In this document: positions 23,746-33,138 of the stretch, piece by piece
How positions within the stretch are numbered: position 1 is the stretch's first letter
How the letters are laid out: each line of letters begins with the position of its first letter
Assembly (NCBI GenBank): GCA_017940415.1
Contig: JAGAYR010000026.1
Coordinates: 1 to 64,000 of the forward strand
DNA: 64,000 bases
DNA from: Lachnospiraceae bacterium
GTDB lineage: Bacteria > Bacillota > Clostridia > Lachnospirales > Lachnospiraceae
Direction: 5' to 3'
The notes under the pieces: model-generated
What the model was told of the DNA's origin: nothing
The model's input: only the letters and a program-made list of their open reading frames with translations
The model's database searches: none
Translations under genes and position numbers: made by a program

Positions 23746-25479
23746 ATGAAAAAAGTTCTTTCACTTTTAAAAAACTATAAAAAAGAGGCGTTCCTGGCCC
23801 CTTTTTTTAAGTTGGTCGAAGCGGTATTTGAGCTTTTTGTTCCTCTTGTAATGGCTGACATCATCGATGTGGGAATCCCCGCATCGGATACTTCTTATAT
23901 AGTTAAAAAAGGTCTGGTACTTGTACTGCTTGCCGCTGCGGGTCTTACCGTTGCGATAACCGCTCAGTTTTTTGCCGCGAAAGCGGCTGTGGGAGTTTCC
24001 GGTACTCTCCGTAAAAAACTCTTTGATCACATCATGGGACTTGAAGCCTGTGAGGTGGACAAGGCAGGTACTTCGACTCTGATCACCCGTATGACCTCGG
24101 ATGTCAATCAGGTTCAGACGGGTATCAACATGTCTCTGAGACTTCTTTTAAGAAGTCCCATCATAGTTTTCGGTGCCATGATCATGGCATTTACAATCGA
24201 CGTTCCCTCGGCAACAATTTTCTGTATTGCCGTTCCCATACTTGCTGTAATCGTCATCGGTATCACACGCTTCAGCATTCCCATGTTTGCGGGTGTTCAA
24301 AAGCTACTGGATAAAGTAATGCTCTCATCCAGAGAAAATCTCACCGGTGTCAGAGTTATCCGTGCATTTAATCTTCAGGACGACGAGAAGAATTCTTTTT
24401 ACGAGAAAAACAATGCGCTGAAAACAAAACAGATAAAGGCGTCCGATTTTACCGCACTTACAAATCCCATTACATTTATCATCGTTAATGTGGCAGTAAT
24501 GTTCCTTATTCACAAAGGAGCGCTCAGGGTCAATATCGGTGCCATAACTCAGGGTCAGGCAGTTGCCATATTAAACTACATGAGCCAGATTCTGGTTGAA
24601 CTTCTTAAGCTTACCAACCTGATCGTTACCATCACCAAATCCATCGCGTCTGCGGGAAGAGTAAGTGATGTGCTGGATATTGAAACTGAAACAGGGGGAC
24701 GGTTCTCCCGTTTCAGCGAACCATTGAAACAGGAGAACCGTCCCCCTGTTTCACCCTTCATCGCTTTCGATCATGTATCTCTTAAATACACGGAAGGGTC
24801 CGATGATGCACTTTCCGATATTTCTTTTACGGTAAACAAAGGAATGACCGTGGGTGTTATCGGCGGTACGGGTTCGGGAAAATCATCACTGGTTAATCTG
24901 ATACCGGGTATGTATGAAGCAAGTGAAGGAACGGTTGTCGTAAGAGGAGAAGATGTAAAAACCTGCGACAGAATAAAGCTTCGTGATCATCTGGGAGTTG
25001 TTCCTCAGAAAGCGGTTCTTTTCAAAGGAACCCTTCGTTCCAATATGCAGATCGGTAATGAAGAAGCAACCGACGATGAAATGATCGAATGTCTCAAGAA
25101 GGCTCAGGCTTATGACTTTGTCAGCGAAAAGGGCGGACTTGATGCGGAGGTTCTCCAAAACGGTAAGAACTTCTCCGGCGGTCAGAGACAGAGACTTACG
25201 ATTGCCAGGGCACTTGTAAGAAAGCCGGAGATCCTGATACTGGATGATTCTACATCGGCTCTGGATTTCCTGACTGAGAAGCATATAAGAGAAGAGATTG
25301 CAAAGCTGGAGGATATGACTGTGTTTATAGTATCTCAGAGAGCGTCTTCAGTTATGAATGCCGATATGATCATCGTTCTTGATGACGGTAAAGCGGTGGG
25401 TATCGGAACCCACGAGGAACTTCTTAAATCGTGTGAAGTGTACGAAGAAATCTATTACTCTCAATTTGAGAGAAAGTAA
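23746..25479 (+). CDS. ABC exporter (TMD-NBD half-transporter) carrying an in-frame repeat insertion
   Basis: A 577-residue fused half-exporter with a six-helix domain (1-310) and an ATPase (about 340-577): Walker A GGTGSGKSS, LRDHLGVVPQ (Q-loop), signature FSGGQRQRLTIARAL, Walker B EILILDDSTSALD, and Gln in VSQR at the H-loop position, where His is usual. The switch histidine is thus replaced, as in one partner of some heterodimeric exporters. Codons 315-336 are the palindromic element at 24688-24752, inserted in frame in the TMD-NBD linker. The partner could be the exporter at 29665, although that lies 4 kb away. Confidence 0.92.
   Translation: MKKVLSLLKNYKKEAFLAPFFKLVEAVFELFVPLVMADIIDVGIPASDTSYIVKKGLVLVLLAAAGLTVAITAQFFAAKAAVGVSGTLRKKLFDHIMGLEACEVDKAGTSTLITRMTSDVNQVQTGINMSLRLLLRSPIIVFGAMIMAFTIDVPSATIFCIAVPILAVIVIGITRFSIPMFAGVQKLLDKVMLSSRENLTGVRVIRAFNLQDDEKNSFYEKNNALKTKQIKASDFTALTNPITFIIVNVAVMFLIHKGALRVNIGAITQGQAVAILNYMSQILVELLKLTNLIVTITKSIASAGRVSDVLDIETETGGRFSRFSEPLKQENRPPVSPFIAFDHVSLKYTEGSDDALSDISFTVNKGMTVGVIGGTGSGKSSLVNLIPGMYEASEGTVVVRGEDVKTCDRIKLRDHLGVVPQKAVLFKGTLRSNMQIGNEEATDDEMIECLKKAQAYDFVSEKGGLDAEVLQNGKNFSGGQRQRLTIARALVRKPEILILDDSTSALDFLTEKHIREEIAKLEDMTVFIVSQRASSVMNADMIIVLDDGKAVGIGTHEELLKSCEVYEEIYYSQFERK
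24688..24752. repeat. Palindromic element inserted in frame inside an ABC exporter gene
   Basis: The left arm 24688-24714 starts GAAACAGGGGGACGGTTC. The right arm 24726-24752 is its reverse complement with one mismatch, around an 11-nt centre (24715-24725), the same architecture as at 18422. It begins exactly at a codon boundary and reads ETGGRFSRF...ENRPPVS. The opposite strand reads almost the same peptide (ETGGRFSCF...ENRPPVS). Confidence 0.95.
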
Positions 25480-25509
25480 TAAAACGTATTTATGTGTAGG
25501 AGGAAAAAT

Positions 25510-27288
25510 ATGAAGGAGTTAATGCTTGGAAATAAAGCATTTGCGCGCGGACTTTACGAGGCGGGCTGCAGTTTTGTTTCCAGTTATCCCGGAACTCCCA
25601 GTACCGAGGTTACTGAGGAGGCAGTCAAGTATGACGAGATTTACTGTGAGTGGGCGCCCAATGAGAAGGTTGCTATGGAAGCTGCTTTCGGTGCATCTCT
25701 TGCCGGTGCGAGAAGCTATTGCGGAATGAAGCACGTTGGACTCAACGTTGCCGCAGACCCTCTTTATACCATGTCATACACCGGAGTTAACGGCGGTGTG
25801 GTTATCTGTGTAGCTGATGATGCGGGTATGCACTCTTCACAGAATGAGCAGGATTCCAGACATCATGCCATCGCATCCAAGGCTCCCATGCTTGAGCCTT
25901 CGGATTCTGCAGAGACTCTTTCTTTTGTAAAACTGGCTTACGATCTTTCCGAAGAGTATGACACTCCCGTAATCGTAAAGATGTGCACCAGAGTAGCACA
26001 TTCTCAGTCGGTTGTTGAGACTTCCGAAAGGGTACAGATTGCAAGAAAGCCTTACGAGAAGAATATTCCCAAGAATGTTATGATGCCCGGTAATGCCATC
26101 AAGCGTCATCCTTTCGTAGAGGAAAGAACAGAGAAACTTCGCAAGCTGTCTGAGACTGCTTCTTTTAACAGAGTAGAGATGAGAGATGCTTCTGTATCCG
26201 GTAAGCATATCGGTATCATTACCTGCTCCACTACATATCAGTATGTAAGAGAAGCATTCGGAAATACCGTATCCGTACTTAAGCTCGGAATGGTAAATCC
26301 TCTTCCCATCGATCTGATCAAGGATTTTGCATCCAAGGTTGATACGGTTATCGTAGCAGAGGAACTTGATCCCATTATCGAGAATCACTGCAGAGCACTT
26401 GGAATAAGCGTGTATGGTAAGGACGTTCTTCCTATCTGCGGAGAGTTCTCACAGAACCTTCTCAAAAAGTACCTTTCTCCCATCGTTATCGGAGAAGAGT
26501 ATAAGGGTGAGGATGTATCAGCTGTAGAAGATGCAATCCCTAACAGACCTCCCGTAATGTGCGCAGGATGCCCTCACAGAGGACTGTTCTATACTCTCAG
26601 CAAGAATAAGTGCACCGTACTTGGAGATATCGGATGCTACACTCTTGGCGCAGTAGCACCTCTTTCCGCTATGGATATGACTCTTTGCATGGGTGCTTCC
26701 GTAAGTGCGATCCACGGATTCAACAAGGCAAGCGGCGGAGAAAATGAAGGCAAGACTGTTGCTGTTATCGGCGATTCAACCTTCATGCATTCCGGAATGA
26801 CCGGACTTGCAAACATCGCATATAACCAGTCCGATTCAACCGTTATTATCCTTGATAACTCTATTACAGGTATGACCGGACATCAGCAGAACCCTACCAC
26901 CGGACTTAATATCAAGGGAGATCCAGCAGGAAAGATCGACCTCGAAGCACTTTGCCGTTCAATGGGATTCGAGAGGGTACGCGTAGTTGATCCTTATGAT
27001 CTTAAGGCCTGTGATGAAGCAATCAAAGAAGAACTTGCGGTTAAGGCTCCTTCAGTCATTATTTCCAGAAGACCCTGTGCTCTTCTTAAGAACGTAAAAC
27101 ACAATCCTCCTCTTCGTGTAAACAGAGACAAGTGTGTCGGATGTAAGTCCTGCATGAAGATCGGATGTCCCGCAATTTCCATGAAAGACGGCAAGGCTCA
27201 TATCGACAACACTCTTTGCGTAGGTTGCGGAATCTGTGAGCAGCTTTGCCCGGTAGGAGCATTTGAATCCTGCCAGAAGGAGGGTTGA
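25510..27288 (+). CDS. iorA: Indolepyruvate:ferredoxin oxidoreductase, alpha subunit
   Basis: With IorB it oxidatively decarboxylates aryl-pyruvates (from Trp, Phe, Tyr) to aryl-acetyl-CoA and reduces ferredoxin. The 592-residue protein has the 2-oxoacid oxidoreductase domain (CSFVSSYPGTPSTEV), the TPP-binding domain (GDIGCYTLGAVAPL, then IGDSTFMHSGMTGL) and two C-terminal 4Fe-4S motifs (CVGCKSCMKIGCP, CVGCGICEQLCPVGA). The frame is open from 25492, but AGGAGG before ATG 25510 decides the start. iorB begins 2 nt after its stop. Confidence 0.96.
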   Translation: MKELMLGNKAFARGLYEAGCSFVSSYPGTPSTEVTEEAVKYDEIYCEWAPNEKVAMEAAFGASLAGARSYCGMKHVGLNVAADPLYTMSYTGVNGGVVICVADDAGMHSSQNEQDSRHHAIASKAPMLEPSDSAETLSFVKLAYDLSEEYDTPVIVKMCTRVAHSQSVVETSERVQIARKPYEKNIPKNVMMPGNAIKRHPFVEERTEKLRKLSETASFNRVEMRDASVSGKHIGIITCSTTYQYVREAFGNTVSVLKLGMVNPLPIDLIKDFASKVDTVIVAEELDPIIENHCRALGISVYGKDVLPICGEFSQNLLKKYLSPIVIGEEYKGEDVSAVEDAIPNRPPVMCAGCPHRGLFYTLSKNKCTVLGDIGCYTLGAVAPLSAMDMTLCMGASVSAIHGFNKASGGENEGKTVAVIGDSTFMHSGMTGLANIAYNQSDSTVIILDNSITGMTGHQQNPTTGLNIKGDPAGKIDLEALCRSMGFERVRVVDPYDLKACDEAIKEELAVKAPSVIISRRPCALLKNVKHNPPLRVNRDKCVGCKSCMKIGCPAISMKDGKAHIDNTLCVGCGICEQLCPVGAFESCQKEG

Positions 27289-27289
27289 T

Positions 27290-27862
27290 ATGAGTACTAA
27301 GAATGTAATGATCGTAGGTGTAGGCGGCCAGGGCTCACTTCTTGCAAGTAAGCTTCTCGGCAGACTTCTCCTTGATGAAGGATATGATGTTAAGGTTTCA
27401 GAAGTACACGGAATGAGCCAGAGAGGCGGAAGCGTTGTTACTTATGTTAGATACGGCGAGCATGTTTATTCTCCCGTTATCGACAAGGGTGAGGCTGATG
27501 TAATCGTTTCATTTGAGCTTCTTGAAGCTGCAAGATGGCTTCCTTTTCTCAAGAAGGACGGAACCGTTGTTACCAATATCCAGCAGATTGATCCCATGCC
27601 CGTTATCACAGGCAACATGGAATATCCCGCTGAACTTGTAGAGAAGATGAAGGCTACCGGCGCCAGGGTTGATGCACTTGATTGCCTTAAGCTTGCAGAG
27701 GAAGCAGGCTCTTCTAAAGCAGTTAACATTGTGCTTATGGGAAGACTTTCTCACTATTTTGACATGCCGGAAGAGGCATGGATGAAGGCGATGGAAGCAA
27801 TTGTTCCCGCAAAGTTCCTTGAGATGAATAAGAAAGCATTCGAACTCGGTAAGAATGCTTGA
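27290..27862 (+). CDS. iorB: Indolepyruvate:ferredoxin oxidoreductase, beta subunit
   Basis: The 190-residue gamma-type 2-oxoacid oxidoreductase subunit starts NVMIVGVGGQGSLLASKLLG and contains the family's EVHGMSQRGGSVVTYVRYG. It forms the IorAB complex with the gene just upstream. ATG 27290 follows a Shine-Dalgarno (GGAGGG) and the iorA stop; an upstream in-frame start at 27263 only overlaps iorA. Confidence 0.95.
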   Translation: MSTKNVMIVGVGGQGSLLASKLLGRLLLDEGYDVKVSEVHGMSQRGGSVVTYVRYGEHVYSPVIDKGEADVIVSFELLEAARWLPFLKKDGTVVTNIQQIDPMPVITGNMEYPAELVEKMKATGARVDALDCLKLAEEAGSSKAVNIVLMGRLSHYFDMPEEAWMKAMEAIVPAKFLEMNKKAFELGKNA

Positions 27863-27909
27863 TATATCTTGAAACCTAAGTCCGAATTTAATGTATAAGG
27901 GGTAAGAAA

Positions 27910-29211
27910 GTGGAGAAGTATTTTCAGAAAGAGATCGAGTGTGCTTCGAGAGAAGAGATCACCAGGATCCAGAACGAGAAACTGACAGAGCAGGTAAAGC
28001 ATGTATGGAACAATGTTTCTTACTATCGTAAGAAGATGGAAAAAGCAGGGGTAACTCCCGATGATATTAAAACCATCGATGATCTTCACAAGCTTCCCTT
28101 TATGTCCAAAGCGGACTTAAGAGAGACTTATCCCGACGGCCTGCTTGCAGTTCCCAGAGAAGAGGTTGTCAGGATTCATTCCACCTCGGGAACCACGGGT
28201 AAGAGAGTAATTGCGTATTACACTCAGGGTGATATGGATCTTTGGGAAGAGTGCTGTGCAAGAGCGCTTGTTGCAGCCGGTGCCTCCAAAGAGGATGTTG
28301 TCCAGGTTTCTTACGGATACGGTCTGTTTACCGGAGGACTCGGTCTTGACGGAGGAAGCCGTAAGGTAGGATGTATGACCGTTCCCATGTCTTCCGGAAA
28401 TACCGAAAGACAGATCATGTTCATTCAGGACCTGAAGGCGTCCATCATCTGCTGTACTCCTTCCTATGCCGCATATCTCGGCGAGTCCATGAAGGAAATG
28501 GGACTTACCGCCAAAGAGATTCCTCTCAAAGCCGGAATTTTCGGAGCTGAGGCATGGAGCGAAGAAATGAGAAAAAATATCGAGGAGACCCTCGGTATCA
28601 AGGCATTCGATATCTACGGACTTACCGAACTTTCAGGCCCCGGAGTTGCGTATGAGTGCAGCGAGCAGCACGGAATGCATATCAACGAAGATCACTTCAT
28701 CGCAGAGATAATAGATCCTAAGACACTTGAAGTACTTCCTCACGGAACTCAGGGCGAGCTTGTTTTTACCGCAATCGATAAGAAGGGCTTTCCCATGATG
28801 AGATACCGCACCAGAGATATCTGCGTTCTTTCCGAGGAAAAATGCAGCTGCGGAAGAACATTTATAAGAATGGCCAAGCCCATGGGAAGAAGCGATGACA
28901 TGCTTATCATCCGTGGAGTTAACGTATTCCCTTCACAGATTGAAACCGTTCTTCTCGAGCACGGCTATCAGGCTAATTACCAGATCATCATCGACCGTGT
29001 TAATAACACAGATACATTTGATATTCATGTTGAGATGACCCCCGAGATGTTTACCGACAATGTGGCTGAGATCTCCAAGGCACAGAACGAGCTTATGCAG
29101 GGACTTGTCAACATGCTCGGTATCAAGGCGAAAGTTACACTTGTTGCCCCCAAGAGCATTACCAGAAGCGAAGGAAAAGCCGTTCGCGTCATCGATAACA
29201 GAAAGATCTGA
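27910..29211 (+). CDS. paaK: Phenylacetate-CoA ligase (aryl-acetate:CoA ligase)
   Basis: Activates phenylacetate or indoleacetate to the CoA thioester with ATP (AMP-forming). The 433-residue protein has the P-loop-like HSTSGTTGKRV, the AMP-binding core YGLTELSGPGVAYEC, FRTRD-type YRTRDI, and the C-terminal LIIRGVNVFPSQIE typical of PaaK. The start codon is GTG (27910) behind GGGGTAAG. Being next to iorAB, it can convert aryl acetates to, or act in reverse on, the IOR product, giving ATP from aromatic amino acids; the direction in vivo is inferred. Confidence 0.94.
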   Translation: MEKYFQKEIECASREEITRIQNEKLTEQVKHVWNNVSYYRKKMEKAGVTPDDIKTIDDLHKLPFMSKADLRETYPDGLLAVPREEVVRIHSTSGTTGKRVIAYYTQGDMDLWEECCARALVAAGASKEDVVQVSYGYGLFTGGLGLDGGSRKVGCMTVPMSSGNTERQIMFIQDLKASIICCTPSYAAYLGESMKEMGLTAKEIPLKAGIFGAEAWSEEMRKNIEETLGIKAFDIYGLTELSGPGVAYECSEQHGMHINEDHFIAEIIDPKTLEVLPHGTQGELVFTAIDKKGFPMMRYRTRDICVLSEEKCSCGRTFIRMAKPMGRSDDMLIIRGVNVFPSQIETVLLEHGYQANYQIIIDRVNNTDTFDIHVEMTPEMFTDNVAEISKAQNELMQGLVNMLGIKAKVTLVAPKSITRSEGKAVRVIDNRKI

Positions 29212-29225
29212 TAGGAGGTACCTTT

Positions 29226-29660
29226 ATGAGCGTTAAACAGATTTCAATTTTCCTTGAAAACAAACCCGGAAAAATGTGTGAGGTATCCGAAGTTCTTGCA
29301 GAGCGCGGAATCAATATGAGAGGTATTTCCCTTGCAGAGACCGAAGGATTCGGCATCGTAAGGATCATCGTTGACGATGTGTATGAAGCTACAACCGTAC
29401 TTAAAGACAATGACTTTTTAAACAAACTTACAAGCGTTGTAGTTGCGGAGATTCCCGATATTCCCGGAGGATTAAGTCAGATACTTAAAGTATTTGCTGA
29501 TGAGGATATCAATCTCGCATATATGTATGCTCTTTCTGCGGAAGGACCTACCAACAAAGCATACATGGTGTTCAAAGTTGATGATCACAAGACGGCACAG
29601 GCGGCCCTTACCAGAGCAGGAATAAGAGTTGTATCACAGGAAGAGATTTCATCACTCTAA
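29226..29660 (+). CDS. Tandem ACT-domain protein
   Basis: The 144-residue protein consists of two ACT domains (residues about 3-70 and 72-140; ISIFLENKPGKMCEVSEVLAERGINMRG and IPGGLSQILKVFADEDINLAYMYA). ACT domains bind amino acids. The location directly behind paaK, as seen in many anaerobes with iorAB-paaK, suggests it senses aromatic amino acids or their products for this pathway. There is no attached enzyme or DNA-binding part. Ribosome site TAGGAGG at 29212. Confidence 0.85.
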   Translation: MSVKQISIFLENKPGKMCEVSEVLAERGINMRGISLAETEGFGIVRIIVDDVYEATTVLKDNDFLNKLTSVVVAEIPDIPGGLSQILKVFADEDINLAYMYALSAEGPTNKAYMVFKVDDHKTAQAALTRAGIRVVSQEEISSL

Positions 29661-29664
29661 TCTT

Positions 29665-31410
29665 ATGGAAAATAAAACCGGAAAAAACAAAATGAAGAGA
29701 CTGCTGACCTATACAAGAAAGTATATGGTCGCAGAGGTTTTTGTGCTTATTTTTGCGCTTCTTTCGGTTGCGTTTTCTCTTTATATTCCCGTACTTACCG
29801 GAAGAGCCGTTGACCTGCTCACGCCCGGAGTGGGAAATATTGATATGGGCGCGGTAATAAAGGCGGCATCAAAAGTAGGAATTGCCGCATTGATCAGTGC
29901 ATTTTTCCAGTATCTGATGAGTAAAGTGGGAAACCACATCACTTATAATGTTGTGCGTGATATCAGAAATGATGCCATGAATAAGATTCAGCAGTTATCG
30001 GTATCTTATCTGGACTCTCACAGAACCGGAGATATCCTCAGCAGAATGATCGCTGATGCGGATACTTTTGCGGACGGACTTCTCATGGGATTTACCCAGC
30101 TCTTTACGGGTGTGATGACGATTCTCGGAACACTTATATTCATGCTGAGACTCAATCCCTTCATCACGCTTCTTGTTGTACTTATAACTCCCATGTCACT
30201 TCTTGTTGCGAGATTCATCGCTACAAGATCTCATTCTCTTTTCCTGGCACAGTCCAAAGCAAGAGGAAATCTTACGGAACTGACAGAGGAAATGATCTCG
30301 TCCCAGAAGACTGTCAGACTCTTTTCATATGAGGATGATGCAAGAAAGAATTTTAATGAAGCGGATGATGCTCTTTGCAATGCTTCACTCAAAGCAATCT
30401 TTATCTCCAGTCTTACCAATCCTTCAACCAGATTTGTTAATTCATGTGTCTATGCACTTGTAGGTATAGGCGGTGCCATTTATGCTCTGGGCGGCGGTAT
30501 TACCATCGGAGGACTTACTGCATTCCTGGGATATGCAAGCCAGTATACCAAGCCTTTCAATGAAATCTCGGGAGTAGTTACGGAATTTCAGAATGCACTT
30601 GTATGTGCAGGAAGAATATTTGAACTTATCGATGAGGAAAGCGTTATTGCGGAAGCGGCGGACCCCGTTGCCAAGGATGAGATCATCGGCGATGTTAAGA
30701 TCGATAATGTTGATTTCTCATATTCCAAAGACAAGCCCCTCATCGAAGGACTTAATGTTGATGTAAAGAGCGGACAGAGGATTGCCATTGTAGGTCCTAC
30801 AGGTTGCGGTAAGACCACCATCATTAATCTCTTGATGAGATTCTATGAGCCTGACGGCGGTAAGATTACCATAGACGGCAGAGATATCAAAGAAATCTCA
30901 CGAAAGGATCTGAGAAACTGCTACGGAATGGTTCTTCAGGAGACCTGGCTAAAATCAGGCACCATTGCAGATAATATCCGCATGGGTAAACCCGATGCCA
31001 CGGATGAGGAAGTTATCGCCGCGGCAAAGGCTTCACATGCTCACGGATTTATCAAGAGACTTGCAAATGGGTATAACACCGTAATAGGAGAAGAGGGAGA
31101 AGGGCTTTCTCAGGGACAGAAACAGCTCCTTTGCATTTCAAGAGTCATGCTTGCACTTCCTCCCATGCTTATTCTTGACGAAGCTACCAGCTCAATAGAT
31201 ACCAGAACAGAGCTTAAGATTCAGAGTGCCTTCGCCAAGCTTATGGAAGGCCGAACCAGCTTTATAGTAGCTCACAGGCTTTCAACCATTAAAGAAGCTG
31301 ACATGATCCTTGTTATGAAGGACGGACACGTGATTGAGCAGGGAACCCATTCTCAGCTCCTTGAAGCCGGCGGATTCTACCACGAACTATACACGGCACA
31401 GTATTCGTGA
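29665..31410 (+). CDS. ABC exporter (TMD-NBD half-transporter)
   Basis: A 581-residue half-exporter with a six-helix domain and an intact ATPase: Walker A GPTGCGKTT, Q-loop YGMVLQETWL, signature GLSQGQKQLLCISR, Walker B PMLILDEATSSID and H-loop IVAHRLST with the canonical His. The signature is LSQGQ, a substitution of the usual LSGGQ. The frame is open from 29629, but ATG 29665, 5 nt after the previous stop, is the better start. It may pair with the exporter at 23746, whose H-loop is degenerate; both have the layout of heterodimeric drug or lipid exporters. Confidence 0.9.
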   Translation: MENKTGKNKMKRLLTYTRKYMVAEVFVLIFALLSVAFSLYIPVLTGRAVDLLTPGVGNIDMGAVIKAASKVGIAALISAFFQYLMSKVGNHITYNVVRDIRNDAMNKIQQLSVSYLDSHRTGDILSRMIADADTFADGLLMGFTQLFTGVMTILGTLIFMLRLNPFITLLVVLITPMSLLVARFIATRSHSLFLAQSKARGNLTELTEEMISSQKTVRLFSYEDDARKNFNEADDALCNASLKAIFISSLTNPSTRFVNSCVYALVGIGGAIYALGGGITIGGLTAFLGYASQYTKPFNEISGVVTEFQNALVCAGRIFELIDEESVIAEAADPVAKDEIIGDVKIDNVDFSYSKDKPLIEGLNVDVKSGQRIAIVGPTGCGKTTIINLLMRFYEPDGGKITIDGRDIKEISRKDLRNCYGMVLQETWLKSGTIADNIRMGKPDATDEEVIAAAKASHAHGFIKRLANGYNTVIGEEGEGLSQGQKQLLCISRVMLALPPMLILDEATSSIDTRTELKIQSAFAKLMEGRTSFIVAHRLSTIKEADMILVMKDGHVIEQGTHSQLLEAGGFYHELYTAQYS

Positions 31411-31432
31411 TCGGATACAGTCAAAACAAACA

Positions 31433-31469
31433 AAAAGGGAAGGTTCTTACAGTAAGAACCTTCCCTTTT
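31433..31469. terminator. Bidirectional terminator
   Basis: AAAAGGGAAGGTTCTTAC (31433-31450) pairs perfectly with its complement ending at 31469. It gives T-rich tails both ways and separates the convergent ABC exporter and DUF4097 genes. Confidence 0.9.
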
Positions 31470-31478
31470 ATTCTTAAT

Positions 31479-32522
31479 TTATTCAGTAAAATCTATATTT
31501 ACCGATCCGCTTGTGGTTGAGATTGTCAGATTCTTATTACCGTCACTTGAATCGCTCAGATTACTTGATCCGGATGATGTGTCTATGCTGATATTGAAAT
31601 CATCTTCATTTCCGACGATGGTTCCTCTGACATCCCCGCTTAATGCTGTTATCTTGATGCTGTTTCCGGTTTCAACTCTGTCCAGAGTAACCGATCCGGA
31701 ACTGGTGGAGGATGAGAAAGAATATAAGACAGTAACATTAACAGCCTTTAGTGCCCCCGAGCTTCCGTCACACTCCAGATACTGAGCACTTACATCCTCC
31801 ATATATCTTGTTCCGGATGTGGTTGAGAGTCTTGCTCCTTCTTTTACGGTGACAGATTTGATGCTTATATCACCGCTACTGCATTTGGTATCAAGCAGTT
31901 CATAGATATTTGAGTTTTCAATGCTTATTCCGCCCGAAGTATTTGAAGCTGTCAGGTTTTTGCATACCAGGTTTTCTACATTTATTTTCCCTGATGTATT
32001 GGACAGTTTTGCATCGGTAGCGATATCAACATCGTTAATTCTTATACCGCCGGAGGTGTTTTTAAGATCAAGAGAGCTTACATTTATTGATTCTGCTATG
32101 ATGCTTCCGCTGCTTGAAGATATGTTTACTTTTCCGGAAAATGATTCGGGAACCGTTATGATGACGGGCTTGTCTTCAAGATCCAGGTCTATGGTCATCA
32201 CTTCGATCGGATGCAGGTCAACATATCTGATACCAAGAGAATCTCCGGATTCCGTTATCTCATATTCATTATATCCGGGTCTGTCATAGTAGGAAACGGA
32301 GATGTATTCCACATCACCGGTCCTGATCTCAAGATTATCCGATGTGATATCTGCGTCAATTTTTATTATATCCGTGCTGCATTCATATTCTTTTTGTACT
32401 GCCTGAACATTACGTGTTGATAATTCAGCCAGATTTCCCCTTGCTGCGATAAATGCAACTATCATTAAGAGTAAACCGGCGAGAGAACATCCTCCCGCAA
32501 TCAGTAATTTTTTCTTCATCAT
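31479..32522 (-). CDS. DUF4097 beta-repeat membrane-anchored protein
   Basis: The 347-residue protein has one N-terminal membrane helix (KKKLLIAGGCSLAGLLLMIVA) and an outer part built from about ten short beta repeats with recurring Ser-rich turns (SSSGSI, NTSGGI, NTSGKI, CSSGDI, TTSG, TSSGSV), the pattern of DUF4097 adhesin-like proteins. It is predicted to be a right-handed beta-solenoid outside the membrane. It is the last gene of padR-DUF1700-DUF4097, a unit widely conserved in Firmicutes and linked by inference to envelope homeostasis. ATG 32519 is an alternative start with better Shine-Dalgarno spacing. Confidence 0.85.
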   Translation of the reverse strand: MMKKKLLIAGGCSLAGLLLMIVAFIAARGNLAELSTRNVQAVQKEYECSTDIIKIDADITSDNLEIRTGDVEYISVSYYDRPGYNEYEITESGDSLGIRYVDLHPIEVMTIDLDLEDKPVIITVPESFSGKVNISSSSGSIIAESINVSSLDLKNTSGGIRINDVDIATDAKLSNTSGKINVENLVCKNLTASNTSGGISIENSNIYELLDTKCSSGDISIKSVTVKEGARLSTTSGTRYMEDVSAQYLECDGSSGALKAVNVTVLYSFSSSTSSGSVTLDRVETGNSIKITALSGDVRGTIVGNEDDFNISIDTSSGSSNLSDSSDGNKNLTISTTSGSVNIDFTE

Positions 32523-32532
32523 GTTTCCTTTC

Positions 32533-33138
32533 TTAAGCAATTCCTTTTTTGATCTTTCTGAATATTGAAGGTATCATCAGGGCTATCGCCTTGCACAGTG
32601 ACCATATGGGATGCCACAGAAGAACGGCCAGACCACCCAAAAACAGTGCCGCACCCAGTGCAAAGATACCCAGAGGTATGGGAACGAAGCCGGTAAACAT
32701 CATTATAAAGGCAAAAAGGCATGCGACAGCAGCAAATCCGATTGCCACAAGCACGCTGAATATCGCTATTACTATGCTCCATAAAACTATGTAAAGAGTA
32801 AGCAGAAGAGCAAAGATCACGATAAGAATCGGAAGCCAGATGGGGAATCCTATGATCGCAAGTACGATCCACAAGGTGCCTTTTCCCTTACCCTTTGCTT
32901 CTTCATGACTTTTTTGGACTTTATCCATGATGAGCCTGGTGACCGGTTTTTCCAGTTTGTAATTATTGATTATGGATTCTACGGATTCCATTTGAGCGAC
33001 AGCGCTTTCTTCATTCATTCCCGATTCGATCCGGTCGCTTATCATTTCATCGTAGAAATCTATGCATTCATCTATATCTTCAATGCTTGCCGCTTCGAGA
33101 CCGGTGCGAAGCTGTGACAGAAATTCCTGTTTAAGCAT
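32533..33138 (-). CDS. DUF1700 membrane protein
   Basis: The 201-residue protein starts with the helical DUF1700 head (FLSQLRTGLEAASIEDIDECIDFY...). Then four or five membrane helices follow from residue about 87, ending in a basic tail (IFRKIKKGIA). It overlaps the padR stop by 8 nt and precedes DUF4097. DUF1700 proteins are partners of PadR regulators and DUF4097 proteins; the biochemical role is unknown. Confidence 0.87.
   Translation of the reverse strand: MLKQEFLSQLRTGLEAASIEDIDECIDFYDEMISDRIESGMNEESAVAQMESVESIINNYKLEKPVTRLIMDKVQKSHEEAKGKGKGTLWIVLAIIGFPIWLPILIVIFALLLTLYIVLWSIVIAIFSVLVAIGFAAVACLFAFIMMFTGFVPIPLGIFALGAALFLGGLAVLLWHPIWSLCKAIALMIPSIFRKIKKGIA

Noticed and set aside
24576..24761. 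Minus-strand ORF over the repeat in the ABC exporter
   Set aside because: It is open only because the palindromic element reads in both directions; it has no ribosome site or homology beyond the element.
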